Below are positions 14,850-23,213 of a stretch of 29,369 nucleotides of DNA, piece after piece (within the stretch, counting starts at the first letter, position 1; each line of letters begins with the position of its first letter). The stretch covers positions 1 to 29,369 of the forward strand of contig JBBDWU010000030.1 in NCBI GenBank assembly GCA_040902725.1, given 5' to 3'. Both the position numbers and the translations under genes were made by a program. The notes beneath the pieces were generated by a model that was not told the DNA's origin, searched no databases, and saw only the letters and a list, made by a program, of their open reading frames with translations. The stretch is from JACVRU01 sp040902725 (GTDB lineage: Bacteria; Actinomycetota; Thermoleophilia; Gaiellales; Gaiellaceae).

Positions 14850-16898
14850 TCAGCGCCGAGCGAGCGCCGCCGCCCGCTCGGCGACGACCGTCGCCGTGAC
14901 GCGCCACGTTCGCTCGCGAAGCACGCGCTCGCTCGCCCGCAATCCGAGGGCGCGAGCCTCGTCGCTCCCAGCGGCGATCCGGCGGAGCGCGGCCGCGGCC
15001 GCGGCGGCGTCGTCGAGCGGAACGAGGTACGCCGTAGAGTCATCGCACACCTCGAGGCACGCGCCGGCGGCTGCCGCGATCACGGGCAACCCACACGCCA
15101 TCGCCTCCGCGATCGTGAGGGCGCCGAGCTCGCCCGGATCGAGGCACAGGAAGCAGTCGCAGGCGAGGTACGTATGTCCCTCGCGCTGCGCGACCGCGAG
15201 CGGGACAAGTTCGGCGGAATCGGAGGACCCGAACGCCATGCCGTAGGCCGCGAGTGCGGCGTCTCTGCCTCGGGCTCCGACATGGGCGAGGATACGGAGC
15301 CGGCCTTCTGCGCGCTCCCCCGGCAGGTTCGGGTGGAAACGCACAGGGTCGACGCCGAGGGGGACGACCGCGAGGCGGGTGGGATCGGCGCCTGCAACGA
15401 TGGAGCGGTCGCGGAGCGACGCACTAGAGACCCAGAGCTCGTCGACGGCATCCGCGAGCGCGGGCACCCAGTCCTCGACGGAGGGCACGTCGCGGCTGAG
15501 GAAGATCACGCTGGCGGAGAGTGGCGGCGGAAAGCTGTGGCAAACGCTCAGGGCGGTGGAACGCGGCTCCTCGGACGCGAGCGCGACGAGCGTGGCGCGG
15601 TGCGGGTCGGCCGCGTCCTCGGGAGCCGGTTCGTCCTCCGCTTCGAGCGCGAGCCGGACCGCCTGAGCCCCGATGAGCGCCCGGCACAGCGCGCGGTTGA
15701 CCGCCGCCTCGTGGCCCTCCCCGAACAGCGGGCCCGACCACGTGAGGGAGACCTCGTCCGCTGTCCGCGCGCGGCGCCGCGGCGCTTCGAGGCGCTCGGC
15801 GATCGACGCTGCGACGGTCTCCCAGCCGAACCGCGCGCGAACGTCGGTCCGCGCGCGTTCCCCCTTCACTCTCGCCTCCTCCGGGCGCTCCAAGACTCGC
15901 CGCATCACGCGCCGCAGATCCGTAACCGAAGGCTCGGCCCACCGCTCTCCGCGGAAGAACGGGAACTCGCGCCAAGCCGCCTCCGAGACGTCCGAGATCT
16001 CATAGTCGACGAGATAAGCGTTTTCCTCGCTCATGAACTCGAGGTTGCCGCTCCAGCCCGTGGCGATGGCGGGCAGGCCCATCGCCATTGCCTCCATATA
16101 CGGTCGGCCCCAGCCCTCCCCACGGGACGGGAGGACGTATGCGCTCGCGGCGCGGTAGAGGCCCGGCATGCCTTCGGTTCCCGGGTCGACGTCGAGGACG
16201 ATGATCCGCGCCGTCCGCTCGGGCTCGCAGCCGACCTCGCTGCGTATGAAGGCGCGTAGCTCGTCGAGGATGTCGCCGATCGGCGCGAAGACCGGGACGA
16301 CGAGGAGCGCGAGCGTCACGTCCTCGTCGGTCGCAAACTCCTCGACGTACGCGCGTACGAGCACGTCCCAACCCTTTCGCCGAGCCCAGCCGAAGACAGC
16401 GAGGAACACGAATCCGGACGCGCCTGGAAGCTCAATCGGCTCGACCCCGTCGTGGTAGAGCTCGAGCTGTAGGCACTCGTGGACTTTGTGGAGCCTTCCA
16501 GTGTCGACGCCGGCGCGGGCGAACGTCTGGAGGTTGAACTCGCTCGGCACCCACACCTCGTCGATTGCGTTGCAGCGCTCGATCCAGTTGGCAGGGAGTC
16601 CCTCCGTCTCGAACATCGTCCGGCCGATCGTCCGGACGGCGCCCGGACGACGGTGGTACGCCGGGGCGGCCAGATGCATGACGTGGACGTGCCGGCCGGG
16701 GAACGGCTCCGCAAGGAGGTGCTCGATTCGTTCCGCCTGGCCGAACGCGGGACGGTGTCGCCAGCCCGCCCGTGGCAGCGGATCGGCGCGGACGTCGACC
16801 CCGTACTCGTCGAGCGCCAGAATGTAGTTGCGCGCCTCGGCGCCATAGCCCGAGCGCTCGAGGATCGGCGCGGTCCACACGAGCGGGAGATCGCTCAC
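14850..16898 (-). CDS. Tandem GT4-like glycosyltransferase with a shortened second copy
   Basis: This 682-aa protein has two GT-like units. Unit one (1-375) is a full paralog of the island GTs: LVWTAPILERSGYGAEARN (6-24), HVHVMH (70-75), RRKGWDVLVRAYVEEF (173-188), SRGEGWGRPYMEAM with E261-x7-E269. Unit two (from about 385) restarts with SLTWSGPLFGEGHEAAVN, matching the N-terminal motif of unit one, and keeps a DELWVSSASLRDRSIVAGA segment and a C-terminal block PGELGALTIAEAMACGLPV with an E-x7-E pair. It lacks the RRKGWDVL region and is about 80 residues shorter. It may be a second active site or a structural copy. GTG 16898 is chosen because TACCCT sits 6 nt upstream and the motif homology starts at once. 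Confidence 0.87.
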   Translation of the reverse strand: MSDLPLVWTAPILERSGYGAEARNYILALDEYGVDVRADPLPRAGWRHRPAFGQAERIEHLLAEPFPGRHVHVMHLAAPAYHRRPGAVRTIGRTMFETEGLPANWIERCNAIDEVWVPSEFNLQTFARAGVDTGRLHKVHECLQLELYHDGVEPIELPGASGFVFLAVFGWARRKGWDVLVRAYVEEFATDEDVTLALLVVPVFAPIGDILDELRAFIRSEVGCEPERTARIIVLDVDPGTEGMPGLYRAASAYVLPSRGEGWGRPYMEAMAMGLPAIATGWSGNLEFMSEENAYLVDYEISDVSEAAWREFPFFRGERWAEPSVTDLRRVMRRVLERPEEARVKGERARTDVRARFGWETVAASIAERLEAPRRRARTADEVSLTWSGPLFGEGHEAAVNRALCRALIGAQAVRLALEAEDEPAPEDAADPHRATLVALASEEPRSTALSVCHSFPPPLSASVIFLSRDVPSVEDWVPALADAVDELWVSSASLRDRSIVAGADPTRLAVVPLGVDPVRFHPNLPGERAEGRLRILAHVGARGRDAALAAYGMAFGSSDSAELVPLAVAQREGHTYLACDCFLCLDPGELGALTIAEAMACGLPVIAAAAGACLEVCDDSTAYLVPLDDAAAAAAALRRIAAGSDEARALGLRASERVLRERTWRVTATVVAERAAALARR

Positions 16899-16904
16899 GC
16901 GCCG

Positions 16905-16910
16905 AGGGTA
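16905..16910 (-). promoter_or_regulatory. Putative -10 element of the tandem GT gene (leaderless)
   Basis: TACCCT on the minus strand is 6 nt before the GTG at 16898. No good -35 is seen at 17-18 nt. It is divergent from TAAGCT (16941-16946) before mqnE; the two promoters share a 59-nt gap. Confidence 0.4.
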
Positions 16911-16957
16911 GATCAGTGCTGACGGCTGGAGTGCGATTGGTAAGCTCGGCGCGGCCC

Positions 16958-18064
16958 ATGGCCCTCGTCGAATCCGTTCCGACACTCGATTCGCTTCGCG
17001 AGAAGGTGGAGGCGGGGGAGCGGCTCGACCTCGAGGACGGCCTGGCGCTGATGGAGTCGGACGACGTGCTCGCGGTCGGGGAGCTCGCCGACCTCGCGCG
17101 CCGCGTGCGCGGCGGCACGGACGAGGTCTACTTCGTCCAGAACCTGTACCTCAACCAGACGAACGTCTGCCGCGTGAAGTGCAAGTTCTGCGCCTTCGCG
17201 ACCACGCTCAAGCAGCCGAACGCCTACACGCTGACCCCCGAGGCGCTGGTCGAGGACGCCCTCCGGCAGCGGGAGGCGACCGCCTTCACAGAGATCCACA
17301 TGGTCAACGGCGAGAGCCCACACGTCGGGTTCGACTGGTACCTCGACACGATCCGCCTGCTGCACGAGGCGATGCCCGACGTGCACCTCAAGTGCTACAC
17401 GGCCTCCGAGATCCACCACATGACAACGCTTTCGGGGCTCTCGCACGAGGAGGTGCTGCGCGAGCTGCAGGCGGCCGGCCTCGGCTCGCTGCCGGGTGGC
17501 GGCGCCGAGGTCTTCGCCGACCGTGTCCGCAGGCTCGTCGCGCCCGGCAAGGAGCACCCGGACGTCTGGTTCCACGTCCACGACACGGCCCACCGGCTGG
17601 GCATCCCCACGCACTGCACGATGCTCTACGGGCACGTCGAGACCTACGAGGAGCGGGTCGACCACCTGCTCCGCCTGCGCGAGCAGCAGGATCGCAGCGG
17701 CGGGTTCCTCGCCTTCATCCCGCTCGCCTTCCACCCTGAGAACACCGTCTTCGAGCGTCGCGGCTGGCGGCACACCACTGGCACCGACGACCTGAAGCTG
17801 ATCGCCGTCTCGCGGCTGCTGCTCGACAACATCCCGAACGTGAAGGCCTACTGGATCATGATGGGGATGCCGCTCGCGGCGGTCGCGCTCCACTTCGGCG
17901 CGAACGACGTGCAGGGCACCGTCATGCGGGAGGAGATCTTCCACGCCGCGGGCGCGCGAACCGAGACCGAGCAGAAGGTCGAGGATCTCGTCCGCTTCGT
18001 CCGCGAGGCCGGCCGCGTGCCCGTCCAGCGGGACACACTCTACGGGGAGCTGCGGCGGTGGTGA
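16958..18064 (+). CDS. mqnE: Aminofutalosine synthase
   Basis: This radical SAM enzyme joins the adenosyl radical to 3-[(1-carboxyvinyl)oxy]benzoate to give 6-amino-6-deoxyfutalosine, the second step of the futalosine menaquinone pathway. The 368-aa protein has the [4Fe-4S] motif CRVKCKFCAF (C71, C75, C78), followed by HMVNGESPHVGFDWYL, LPGGGAEVFADRVRRLVAPGK and THCTMLYGHVET, all family hallmarks. The product block FLAFIPLAFHPENT distinguishes MqnE from MqnC. The ATG is preceded by TAAGCT at 16941-16946, 11 nt upstream. The mqnA gene overlaps its last codons, so the three mqn genes form one unit. Confidence 0.93.
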   Translation: MALVESVPTLDSLREKVEAGERLDLEDGLALMESDDVLAVGELADLARRVRGGTDEVYFVQNLYLNQTNVCRVKCKFCAFATTLKQPNAYTLTPEALVEDALRQREATAFTEIHMVNGESPHVGFDWYLDTIRLLHEAMPDVHLKCYTASEIHHMTTLSGLSHEEVLRELQAAGLGSLPGGGAEVFADRVRRLVAPGKEHPDVWFHVHDTAHRLGIPTHCTMLYGHVETYEERVDHLLRLREQQDRSGGFLAFIPLAFHPENTVFERRGWRHTTGTDDLKLIAVSRLLLDNIPNVKAYWIMMGMPLAAVALHFGANDVQGTVMREEIFHAAGARTETEQKVEDLVRFVREAGRVPVQRDTLYGELRRW

Positions 18065-18819
18065 GGCTGGGCCGCATCGGCTACGTGAACATGGCGCCGG
18101 TCTTCTACCGGCTGGACGCCGAGGTCGAGGAGGTCGTCGGCGTCCCGACCGAGCTCAACCGGGCGCTGCTCGCCGGCGAGGTGGACGTCGCGCCGATTTC
18201 CTCGATCGAGTACGCCCGCAACGCCGACCGGCTCTGGCTGCTGCCCCGCCTCTGTGTCTCCTCGGAGGGCGCGGTCGACTCGATCCAGCTCGTCTCCCGG
18301 CTGCCGCTCGAGGAGGTGCGCACGGTCGCAGTCACGCCCGAGTCGGCCACGTCCGTGGCGCTGACGAGGATCCTGCTCCCCGAGGCCGGCCACGTGCCCC
18401 TGGGCGAGCCGGCCGACGCGAAGCTGCTGATCGGCGACGCGGCTTTGAAGTCCGCCTTCGAGGACCCGACGCCCCACCACGACCTCGGCCGGCTCTGGCT
18501 GGCGCGGACGGGGCTCCCGATGGTGTTCGCGGTGTGGGCGGCGCGGGAGCCGCTCGCGGACGGGCTGGCGGAGCTCGAGGAGGCGCTGCTCGCGTCCCTT
18601 CGTGCCGCGCGCGCCGAGCCGGAGAACCTCGCCCGGGAGGCGAGCGAGCGCTACGGCTATCCCGCCGGCTTCCTCGCCCGCTACTTCGAGAAGCTGCGCT
18701 ACCGCTTCGGCCCGCGCGAGCGCGAAGGGCTCTCGACGTTCCTGGAGCTGGCCCAGGCCCTGGGTCTGCTCGACGAGGTCCCGGCGCTTAGATTCGTGAA
18801 CGGGGTGGCGGTCGCGTGA
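18058..18819 (+). CDS. mqnA: Chorismate dehydratase
   Basis: MqnA removes water from chorismate to give 3-[(1-carboxyvinyl)oxy]benzoate, the first step of the futalosine route, and supplies the neighbour MqnE. The 253-aa protein has the periplasmic-binding-like fold of the family with GRIGYVNMAPVFYRL at the N-terminus, GEVDVAPISSIEYARN (residues 41-56), and LLIGDAALKS (near 123). The C-terminal helical part (YFEKLRYRFGPREREGL) is also typical. Start is GTG 18058 or 18061; both overlap the mqnE stop, so coupling holds for either. The end overlaps the mqnC GTG (GTGA). Confidence 0.92.
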   Translation: MVRLGRIGYVNMAPVFYRLDAEVEEVVGVPTELNRALLAGEVDVAPISSIEYARNADRLWLLPRLCVSSEGAVDSIQLVSRLPLEEVRTVAVTPESATSVALTRILLPEAGHVPLGEPADAKLLIGDAALKSAFEDPTPHHDLGRLWLARTGLPMVFAVWAAREPLADGLAELEEALLASLRAARAEPENLAREASERYGYPAGFLARYFEKLRYRFGPREREGLSTFLELAQALGLLDEVPALRFVNGVAVA

Positions 18820-19892
18820 CCGCCCTCGCCAAGGCGCTCGACGGCGAGCGGATCGGCGACGAAGAGGCGCTGGCGCTGCTGCGCTCGCGCGACCTCGTCG
18901 CCGTCGGCCGCGTGGCGAACGAGATCCGCAACCGCAAGGCCGACCCCAAGCGGATCACCTTCATCGTCGACCGCAACCTCAACTACACCAACGTCTGCTA
19001 CACGGACTGCGACTTCTGCGCCTTCTACCGCCGCCCCGGCGACCGGCGCGAGGGCTACCTGCTGCCGAAGCCGGTCATCTTCAAGAAGATCGAGGAGACG
19101 CTCGCAATCGGCGGCACCGGCCTGCTCATGCAGGGCGGCCACCACCCCGACCTCGACATCTCGTACTACGAGGACCTCTTCCGGGCGATCAAGCAGCGCT
19201 ACCCGATCCACCTGCACGCGCTCTCGCCGAGCGAGGTGCAGCACGTCGCCCGCCGGTCGAAGCTGACGATCCACGAGACGCTCTCGCGGCTGCGCGACGC
19301 GGGCCTCGACTCGCTGCCGGGCGGCGGCGCCGAGATCCTCGTCGACCGCGTCCGCGACGTGATCTCGCCGAAGAAGACGACCTCGAAGGAGTGGCTGGAC
19401 ATCATGCGCGCCGCGCACCGGCTGGGCATGTCGACGACCGCGACGATGATGTACGGCCACGTCGAGACGCTCGAGGAGCGCGTGGAGCACATGCGGCGGA
19501 TCCGGGAGCTGCAGGACGAGACCGGCGGCTTCCGCGCCTTCATCTCCTGGACGTTCCAGGACGACGGCAACCGACTCGGCGCGAAGGTGCCGCGCGAGCA
19601 GATGCCGACCTCGTTCGACTACCTGCTGACGCAGGCGGTCTCGCGGATCTACCTCGACAACGTCCCGCACATCCAGTCCTCGTGGGTGACGCAGGGGCTG
19701 AAGGTCGGCCAGGTCGCGCTCGGCTTCGGGGCCGACGACATGGGCTCGGTGATGATCGAGGAGAACGTCGTCTCGGCGGCGGGCACGACCTACCGGACGT
19801 CGACCGAGGAGCTCGTCCACCTGATCAAGGCGATCGGCAAGACGCCGGTGCAGCGGGACACGCTCTACCGCGAGGTCAAGGTCTGGAACTAA
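18816..19892 (+). CDS. mqnC: Cyclic dehypoxanthinyl futalosine synthase
   Basis: This radical SAM enzyme cyclises dehypoxanthine futalosine to the bicyclic precursor of dihydroxynaphthoate. The 358-aa protein has the cluster motif CYTDCDFCAFYR (C61, C65, C68) and the family blocks LLMQGGHHPDLDISYYEDL, ALSPSEVQHVARRS, LPGGGAEILVDRVR and FISWTFQDDGNRL. The closing QRDTLYREVKVWN is similar to the end of MqnE, as expected for these related enzymes. GTG 18816 overlaps the mqnA stop. The other enzymes of the route (MqnB or a deaminase, MqnD, the MqnP prenyltransferase) are not in the window. Confidence 0.94.
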   Translation: MTALAKALDGERIGDEEALALLRSRDLVAVGRVANEIRNRKADPKRITFIVDRNLNYTNVCYTDCDFCAFYRRPGDRREGYLLPKPVIFKKIEETLAIGGTGLLMQGGHHPDLDISYYEDLFRAIKQRYPIHLHALSPSEVQHVARRSKLTIHETLSRLRDAGLDSLPGGGAEILVDRVRDVISPKKTTSKEWLDIMRAAHRLGMSTTATMMYGHVETLEERVEHMRRIRELQDETGGFRAFISWTFQDDGNRLGAKVPREQMPTSFDYLLTQAVSRIYLDNVPHIQSSWVTQGLKVGQVALGFGADDMGSVMIEENVVSAAGTTYRTSTEELVHLIKAIGKTPVQRDTLYREVKVWN

Positions 19893-19897
19893 AGCCT

Positions 19898-19903
19898 TAG
19901 GCT
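19898..19903 (+). promoter_or_regulatory. Putative -10 element (TAGGCT) of the cyclase/ATPase gene
   Basis: TAGGCT is 6 nt before the GTG at 19910, in the 17-nt gap after mqnC. This fits a leaderless transcript separate from the mqn operon. There is no Shine-Dalgarno and no good -35. Confidence 0.4.
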
Positions 19904-19909
19904 TCGGCC

Positions 19910-22900
19910 GTGACCGTCGTCTGCCCGCGCTGCGGCGAGGAGAACCCCGACCGGGCGCGCTTCTGCATGGTCTGCGCGGAGCCGCTGGCGCCCGACACGC
20001 CTGCCCGCGAGGAGCGGAAGGTCGTCTCGGTGCTCTTCGTCGACCTCGTCGGCTTCACGGCAGCGTCGGAGGCAGCCGATCCGGAGGACGTCCGCTCTCG
20101 CTTGCAGGCCTACCACGGACGCGCCAAGGCGCAGGTGGAGCGCTTCGGGGGCACGATCGAGAAGTTCGTCGGGGACGCGGTGATGGCCGTCTTCGGCGCG
20201 CCCACCGCCCATGAGGACGACGCGGAGCGCGCCGTCCGCTCGGGCCTGGCGATCCTGGAGGCGATGGGCGAGCTGGACCTCGAAGCGCGGGCCGCCGTGA
20301 ACACGGGCGAGGCCGTCGTCGCGCTCGATGCCAGGCCTGAGCTCGGCGAGGGGATCGTCACCGGGGACGTCGTCAACACCGCCGCGCGACTGCAGTCCTC
20401 GGCCCCGGCCGGCGGACTCGTCGCCGGCGAGCAGACCTTCTGGGCGACCCGGCACGCGATCGACTACGAGGAGCTCGAGCCCGTGAGCGCGAAGGGGAAG
20501 GCCGAGCCCGTCCGGCTCTGGCGCGCGCTTGGCGCCCGCAGCCGGTTCGGCATCGATCTCGAGCCCTCCGGCACCACGACATTCCTCGGCCGGGACGACG
20601 AGCTCGAGGTCCTGCGCCAGGTCTACGCGCGCACGCTGCGCGAGTCCGCCTGCCACCTCGTCACGCTCGTCGGCGAGGCCGGGATCGGCAAGAGCCGGCT
20701 CGTTGCCGAGCTGCGCGCCCACGTCGACGCCCAGGAGGAGCTGGTCTTCTGGCGTCAGGGCCGTTGCCTGCCCTACGGGGAGGGCATCGCGCTCTGGGCG
20801 CTCGGCGAGATCGTCAAGGCGCACGCGGGCATCCTCGAGTCCGACGATCCCGTGACGACGCGCGAGAAGCTCGCCCGCGCCCTCGAGCCGCTCGTGCCGA
20901 GTGCGCAGGAGCAAGCGTGGATGGCGGGGGAGCTGGCGCGGCTGGTGGGCGCCGGCGAGCCCGGAGGCGAGCGCGAGGAGTCCTTCGCCGCCTGGCGAGC
21001 GTTCCTCGAGGCGGCCGCTGCACACCGCCCGCTGGTGGTGGTCGTAGAGGATCTCCACTGGGCGGACGCGGCGCTCCTCGAGTTCCTCGAGCAGCTCGTC
21101 GATTGGAGCTCGGGCGTGCCGCTGCTCGTGCTCTGCACTGCCCGCCCCGAGCTGCACGAGCTGCAGCCTGGGTGGAGCGGCGGCAAGCGCAACGCGACGA
21201 CGATCTCGCTCTCGCCGCTCTCGGGTGACGACACGGCCCGCCTGATCAGTACCCTCCTCGACCGCGCGGTGCTCCCGGCCGAGACGCAGCAGGCCCTGTT
21301 GGAGCGCGCCGGCGGCAACCCGCTCTACGCGGAGCAGTTCGTCAAGATGCTGCGCGAGCGGCCCGCGGGGGACGACGTTCCGGTTCCCGAGACCGTCCAG
21401 GCGCTGATCGCCGCCCGGCTCGACACGCTCGGAGCAGACCGCAAGGGCCTGATTCAGGACGCAGCGGTGCTGGGCAAGGTGTTCTGGTCAGGGGCCGTCG
21501 GGGCGGTTGGCGGCCACGACGAGGGCGCCGTCCGCGAAGGCCTGCACGAGCTCGTGCGCCGGGAGCTGATCCGACCTTCCCGGCTCTCGTCCGTCGAGGG
21601 CCAGACGGAGTTCGCGTTCGGGCACGGTCTCGTGCGCGACGTCGCGTACGGGCAGATCCCCAGGGCAACCCGCGCGGGGAAGCACCAGGCGGCAGCCGCC
21701 TGGATCGAGGGGATCGCCGGCGAGCGGGTCGCCGACTACGCCGAGCTGCTCGCCCATCACTACCGCGAAGCGCTCGAGCTGGCCCGGGCCGCGGGGGTCG
21801 AGACCGCCGAGCTCGAAGACGGGGCCAGGCGGTTCCTCTCGCTTGCGGCCGAGTGGGCGGCTTCGATCGACCAGCCCCGATCGGCCGCGCTCTTCGCCGA
21901 GGCGCTCGCGCTCACTCCGGAGGGCCATCCCGCTCATGGGCGGCTGATCACCGCCGCCATCGAGTTCGGCGACCGTAGCGACGCGTCGCTGGTGGTCACG
22001 GTTCTCGAGGCGGCCGCCGACGAGCTACGGGCCGCGGGGGACGAGATCGGTCTGGGCAAGGCCCTGCTCGTACTCGCTCACCGGGTCTGGCTCGCGGGAG
22101 AGACGACTCGCTCGAACGCGCTCCTCCAGGAGGCGGTCGGGCTGCTCGAGCGGCACGAGCCGGGACCCGAGCTGGCGCATGCGTACTCCCTGGCTGGGGC
22201 ACGCCAGGCGATCGGAGGTCGCGCGGAAGACGCGCTCCCGTGGGTCGAGAAGGCCAGCGCGCTCGCCGAGCAGCTGGGCCTCGACGACATCGGCCAGAGG
22301 ACGCTCCAGTTCCGGGGCATGGCGCGTTGCCGGCTCGGCGATCTCGGCGGCCTCGACGACCTGCGCGACGCGCTGACGGCCTCCATCGACCGTGGGCTGA
22401 CGCGGTCGGCCGCGATCGGCTTCAACAACTACGGATCCTGGCTCTGGCTGACCGCCGGCGCAGACGAAGCGCTGCCCGTGTATCGCAAAGGGATCGAGTT
22501 CCTCCAGCGGCGCGGCTGGCAGGCGACCTGGCACCTCGGAGAGAGCACCTGGCTGCTCTTCGACCTGGGCCGCTGGGACGAGCTGCTCGAGGAGGTCGTC
22601 CGGATCGAGGCGCATCCGGAGGGCCAGCCGCTGATGATGGCCCACTCGATGAAGGGGCGGGTGCTCTTCTACCGCGGCCGGCCCGAGGAGGCGGCCGAGC
22701 TCGCGGCCGACCTGACTCCTCGCGCACGGGCGGTTCGAGACTCGCAGATTCTGTTGCCGGCCTTCTCGTTGGCCGCGCTCGTGGAGCCGAACCCGGCGAC
22801 CGCGTTGGCCCTGATCGAGGAGATGCTGGCCGTCGGCCTGCCGGGCTATCCCGACGCGGCGCGCGTCTGCGTCCGCCACGGGGCACTCGAGCTCGCCGAG

Positions 22901-23152
22901 CGGATGATCCCGACCGACCCGCACGCCACGCCGCGGGACCACCACGTGGGCGCGACCGTGCGCGCGATCCTGGCTGAGGCCAAGGGCGAGCGCGAAGAGG
23001 CCGTGCGGCTCTACGCCGAGGCGGCCGAGCGCTGGCGCACGTACCCCTTCGCGCTCGAGCGCGGGCTCTGCCTGCTGGGCGCGGGCCAGGTCGAGGAGGC
23101 GACGACGATCCTGCGCTCGCTGGGCGCGGAGGCCCTGCTCGCTGCCGCGTAG
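19910..23152 (+). CDS. Zinc ribbon, class III cyclase, AAA ATPase and TPR multidomain protein
   Basis: This 1080-aa cytosolic protein is a signalling architecture common in actinobacteria. Residues 5-22 form a zinc ribbon (CPRC and CMVC). Residues about 36-205 are a class III nucleotide cyclase domain with FVDLVGFT (metal Asp45), EKFVGDAVMAVFG (metal Asp89, Lys85) and GDVVNTAARLQ with the catalytic Asn and Arg. From 225 there is an AAA/STAND-type ATPase with P-loop GEAGIGKS (255-262) and a Walker B-like VVVVEDLHWADAALLE. The rest (from about 580) is TPR-like helical repeats (for example GKALLVLAHRVWLAGETTRS). No DNA-binding helix-turn-helix ends the protein, unlike LuxR-type relatives. The key cyclase residues look intact, so cAMP synthesis is plausible; the signal is unknown. 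GTG start, probably leaderless. Confidence 0.88.
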   Translation: MTVVCPRCGEENPDRARFCMVCAEPLAPDTPAREERKVVSVLFVDLVGFTAASEAADPEDVRSRLQAYHGRAKAQVERFGGTIEKFVGDAVMAVFGAPTAHEDDAERAVRSGLAILEAMGELDLEARAAVNTGEAVVALDARPELGEGIVTGDVVNTAARLQSSAPAGGLVAGEQTFWATRHAIDYEELEPVSAKGKAEPVRLWRALGARSRFGIDLEPSGTTTFLGRDDELEVLRQVYARTLRESACHLVTLVGEAGIGKSRLVAELRAHVDAQEELVFWRQGRCLPYGEGIALWALGEIVKAHAGILESDDPVTTREKLARALEPLVPSAQEQAWMAGELARLVGAGEPGGEREESFAAWRAFLEAAAAHRPLVVVVEDLHWADAALLEFLEQLVDWSSGVPLLVLCTARPELHELQPGWSGGKRNATTISLSPLSGDDTARLISTLLDRAVLPAETQQALLERAGGNPLYAEQFVKMLRERPAGDDVPVPETVQALIAARLDTLGADRKGLIQDAAVLGKVFWSGAVGAVGGHDEGAVREGLHELVRRELIRPSRLSSVEGQTEFAFGHGLVRDVAYGQIPRATRAGKHQAAAAWIEGIAGERVADYAELLAHHYREALELARAAGVETAELEDGARRFLSLAAEWAASIDQPRSAALFAEALALTPEGHPAHGRLITAAIEFGDRSDASLVVTVLEAAADELRAAGDEIGLGKALLVLAHRVWLAGETTRSNALLQEAVGLLERHEPGPELAHAYSLAGARQAIGGRAEDALPWVEKASALAEQLGLDDIGQRTLQFRGMARCRLGDLGGLDDLRDALTASIDRGLTRSAAIGFNNYGSWLWLTAGADEALPVYRKGIEFLQRRGWQATWHLGESTWLLFDLGRWDELLEEVVRIEAHPEGQPLMMAHSMKGRVLFYRGRPEEAAELAADLTPRARAVRDSQILLPAFSLAALVEPNPATALALIEEMLAVGLPGYPDAARVCVRHGALELAERMIPTDPHATPRDHHVGATVRAILAEAKGEREEAVRLYAEAAERWRTYPFALERGLCLLGAGQVEEATTILRSLGAEALLAAA

Positions 23153-23155
23153 TTC

Positions 23156-23173
23156 GGATCGTGTAAGCGATCC
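23156..23173 (+). terminator. Weak hairpin after the cyclase/ATPase gene
   Basis: GGATCG (23156-23161) and CGATCC (23168-23173) form a 6-bp stem with a 6-nt loop, 4 nt after the stop. There is no T tract, so it is only a possible terminator. Confidence 0.25.
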
Positions 23174-23213
23174 CGGAGGCCGCCGCCGCCTCGGCTAGCG
23201 TTCTGGGCGGGTC

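Noticed and set aside
10300..16120. DNA direct repeats (for example GCCATCGCCTCCATGTACGG at several GT genes)
   Set aside because: These are conserved codons for the same GT motif (RPYMEAMA) in paralogous genes, not a separate repeat element.
14763..16259. Plus-strand open frame of about 500 codons opposite the tandem GT gene
   Set aside because: No recognisable domain and biased composition. The minus strand encodes the GT motifs throughout.
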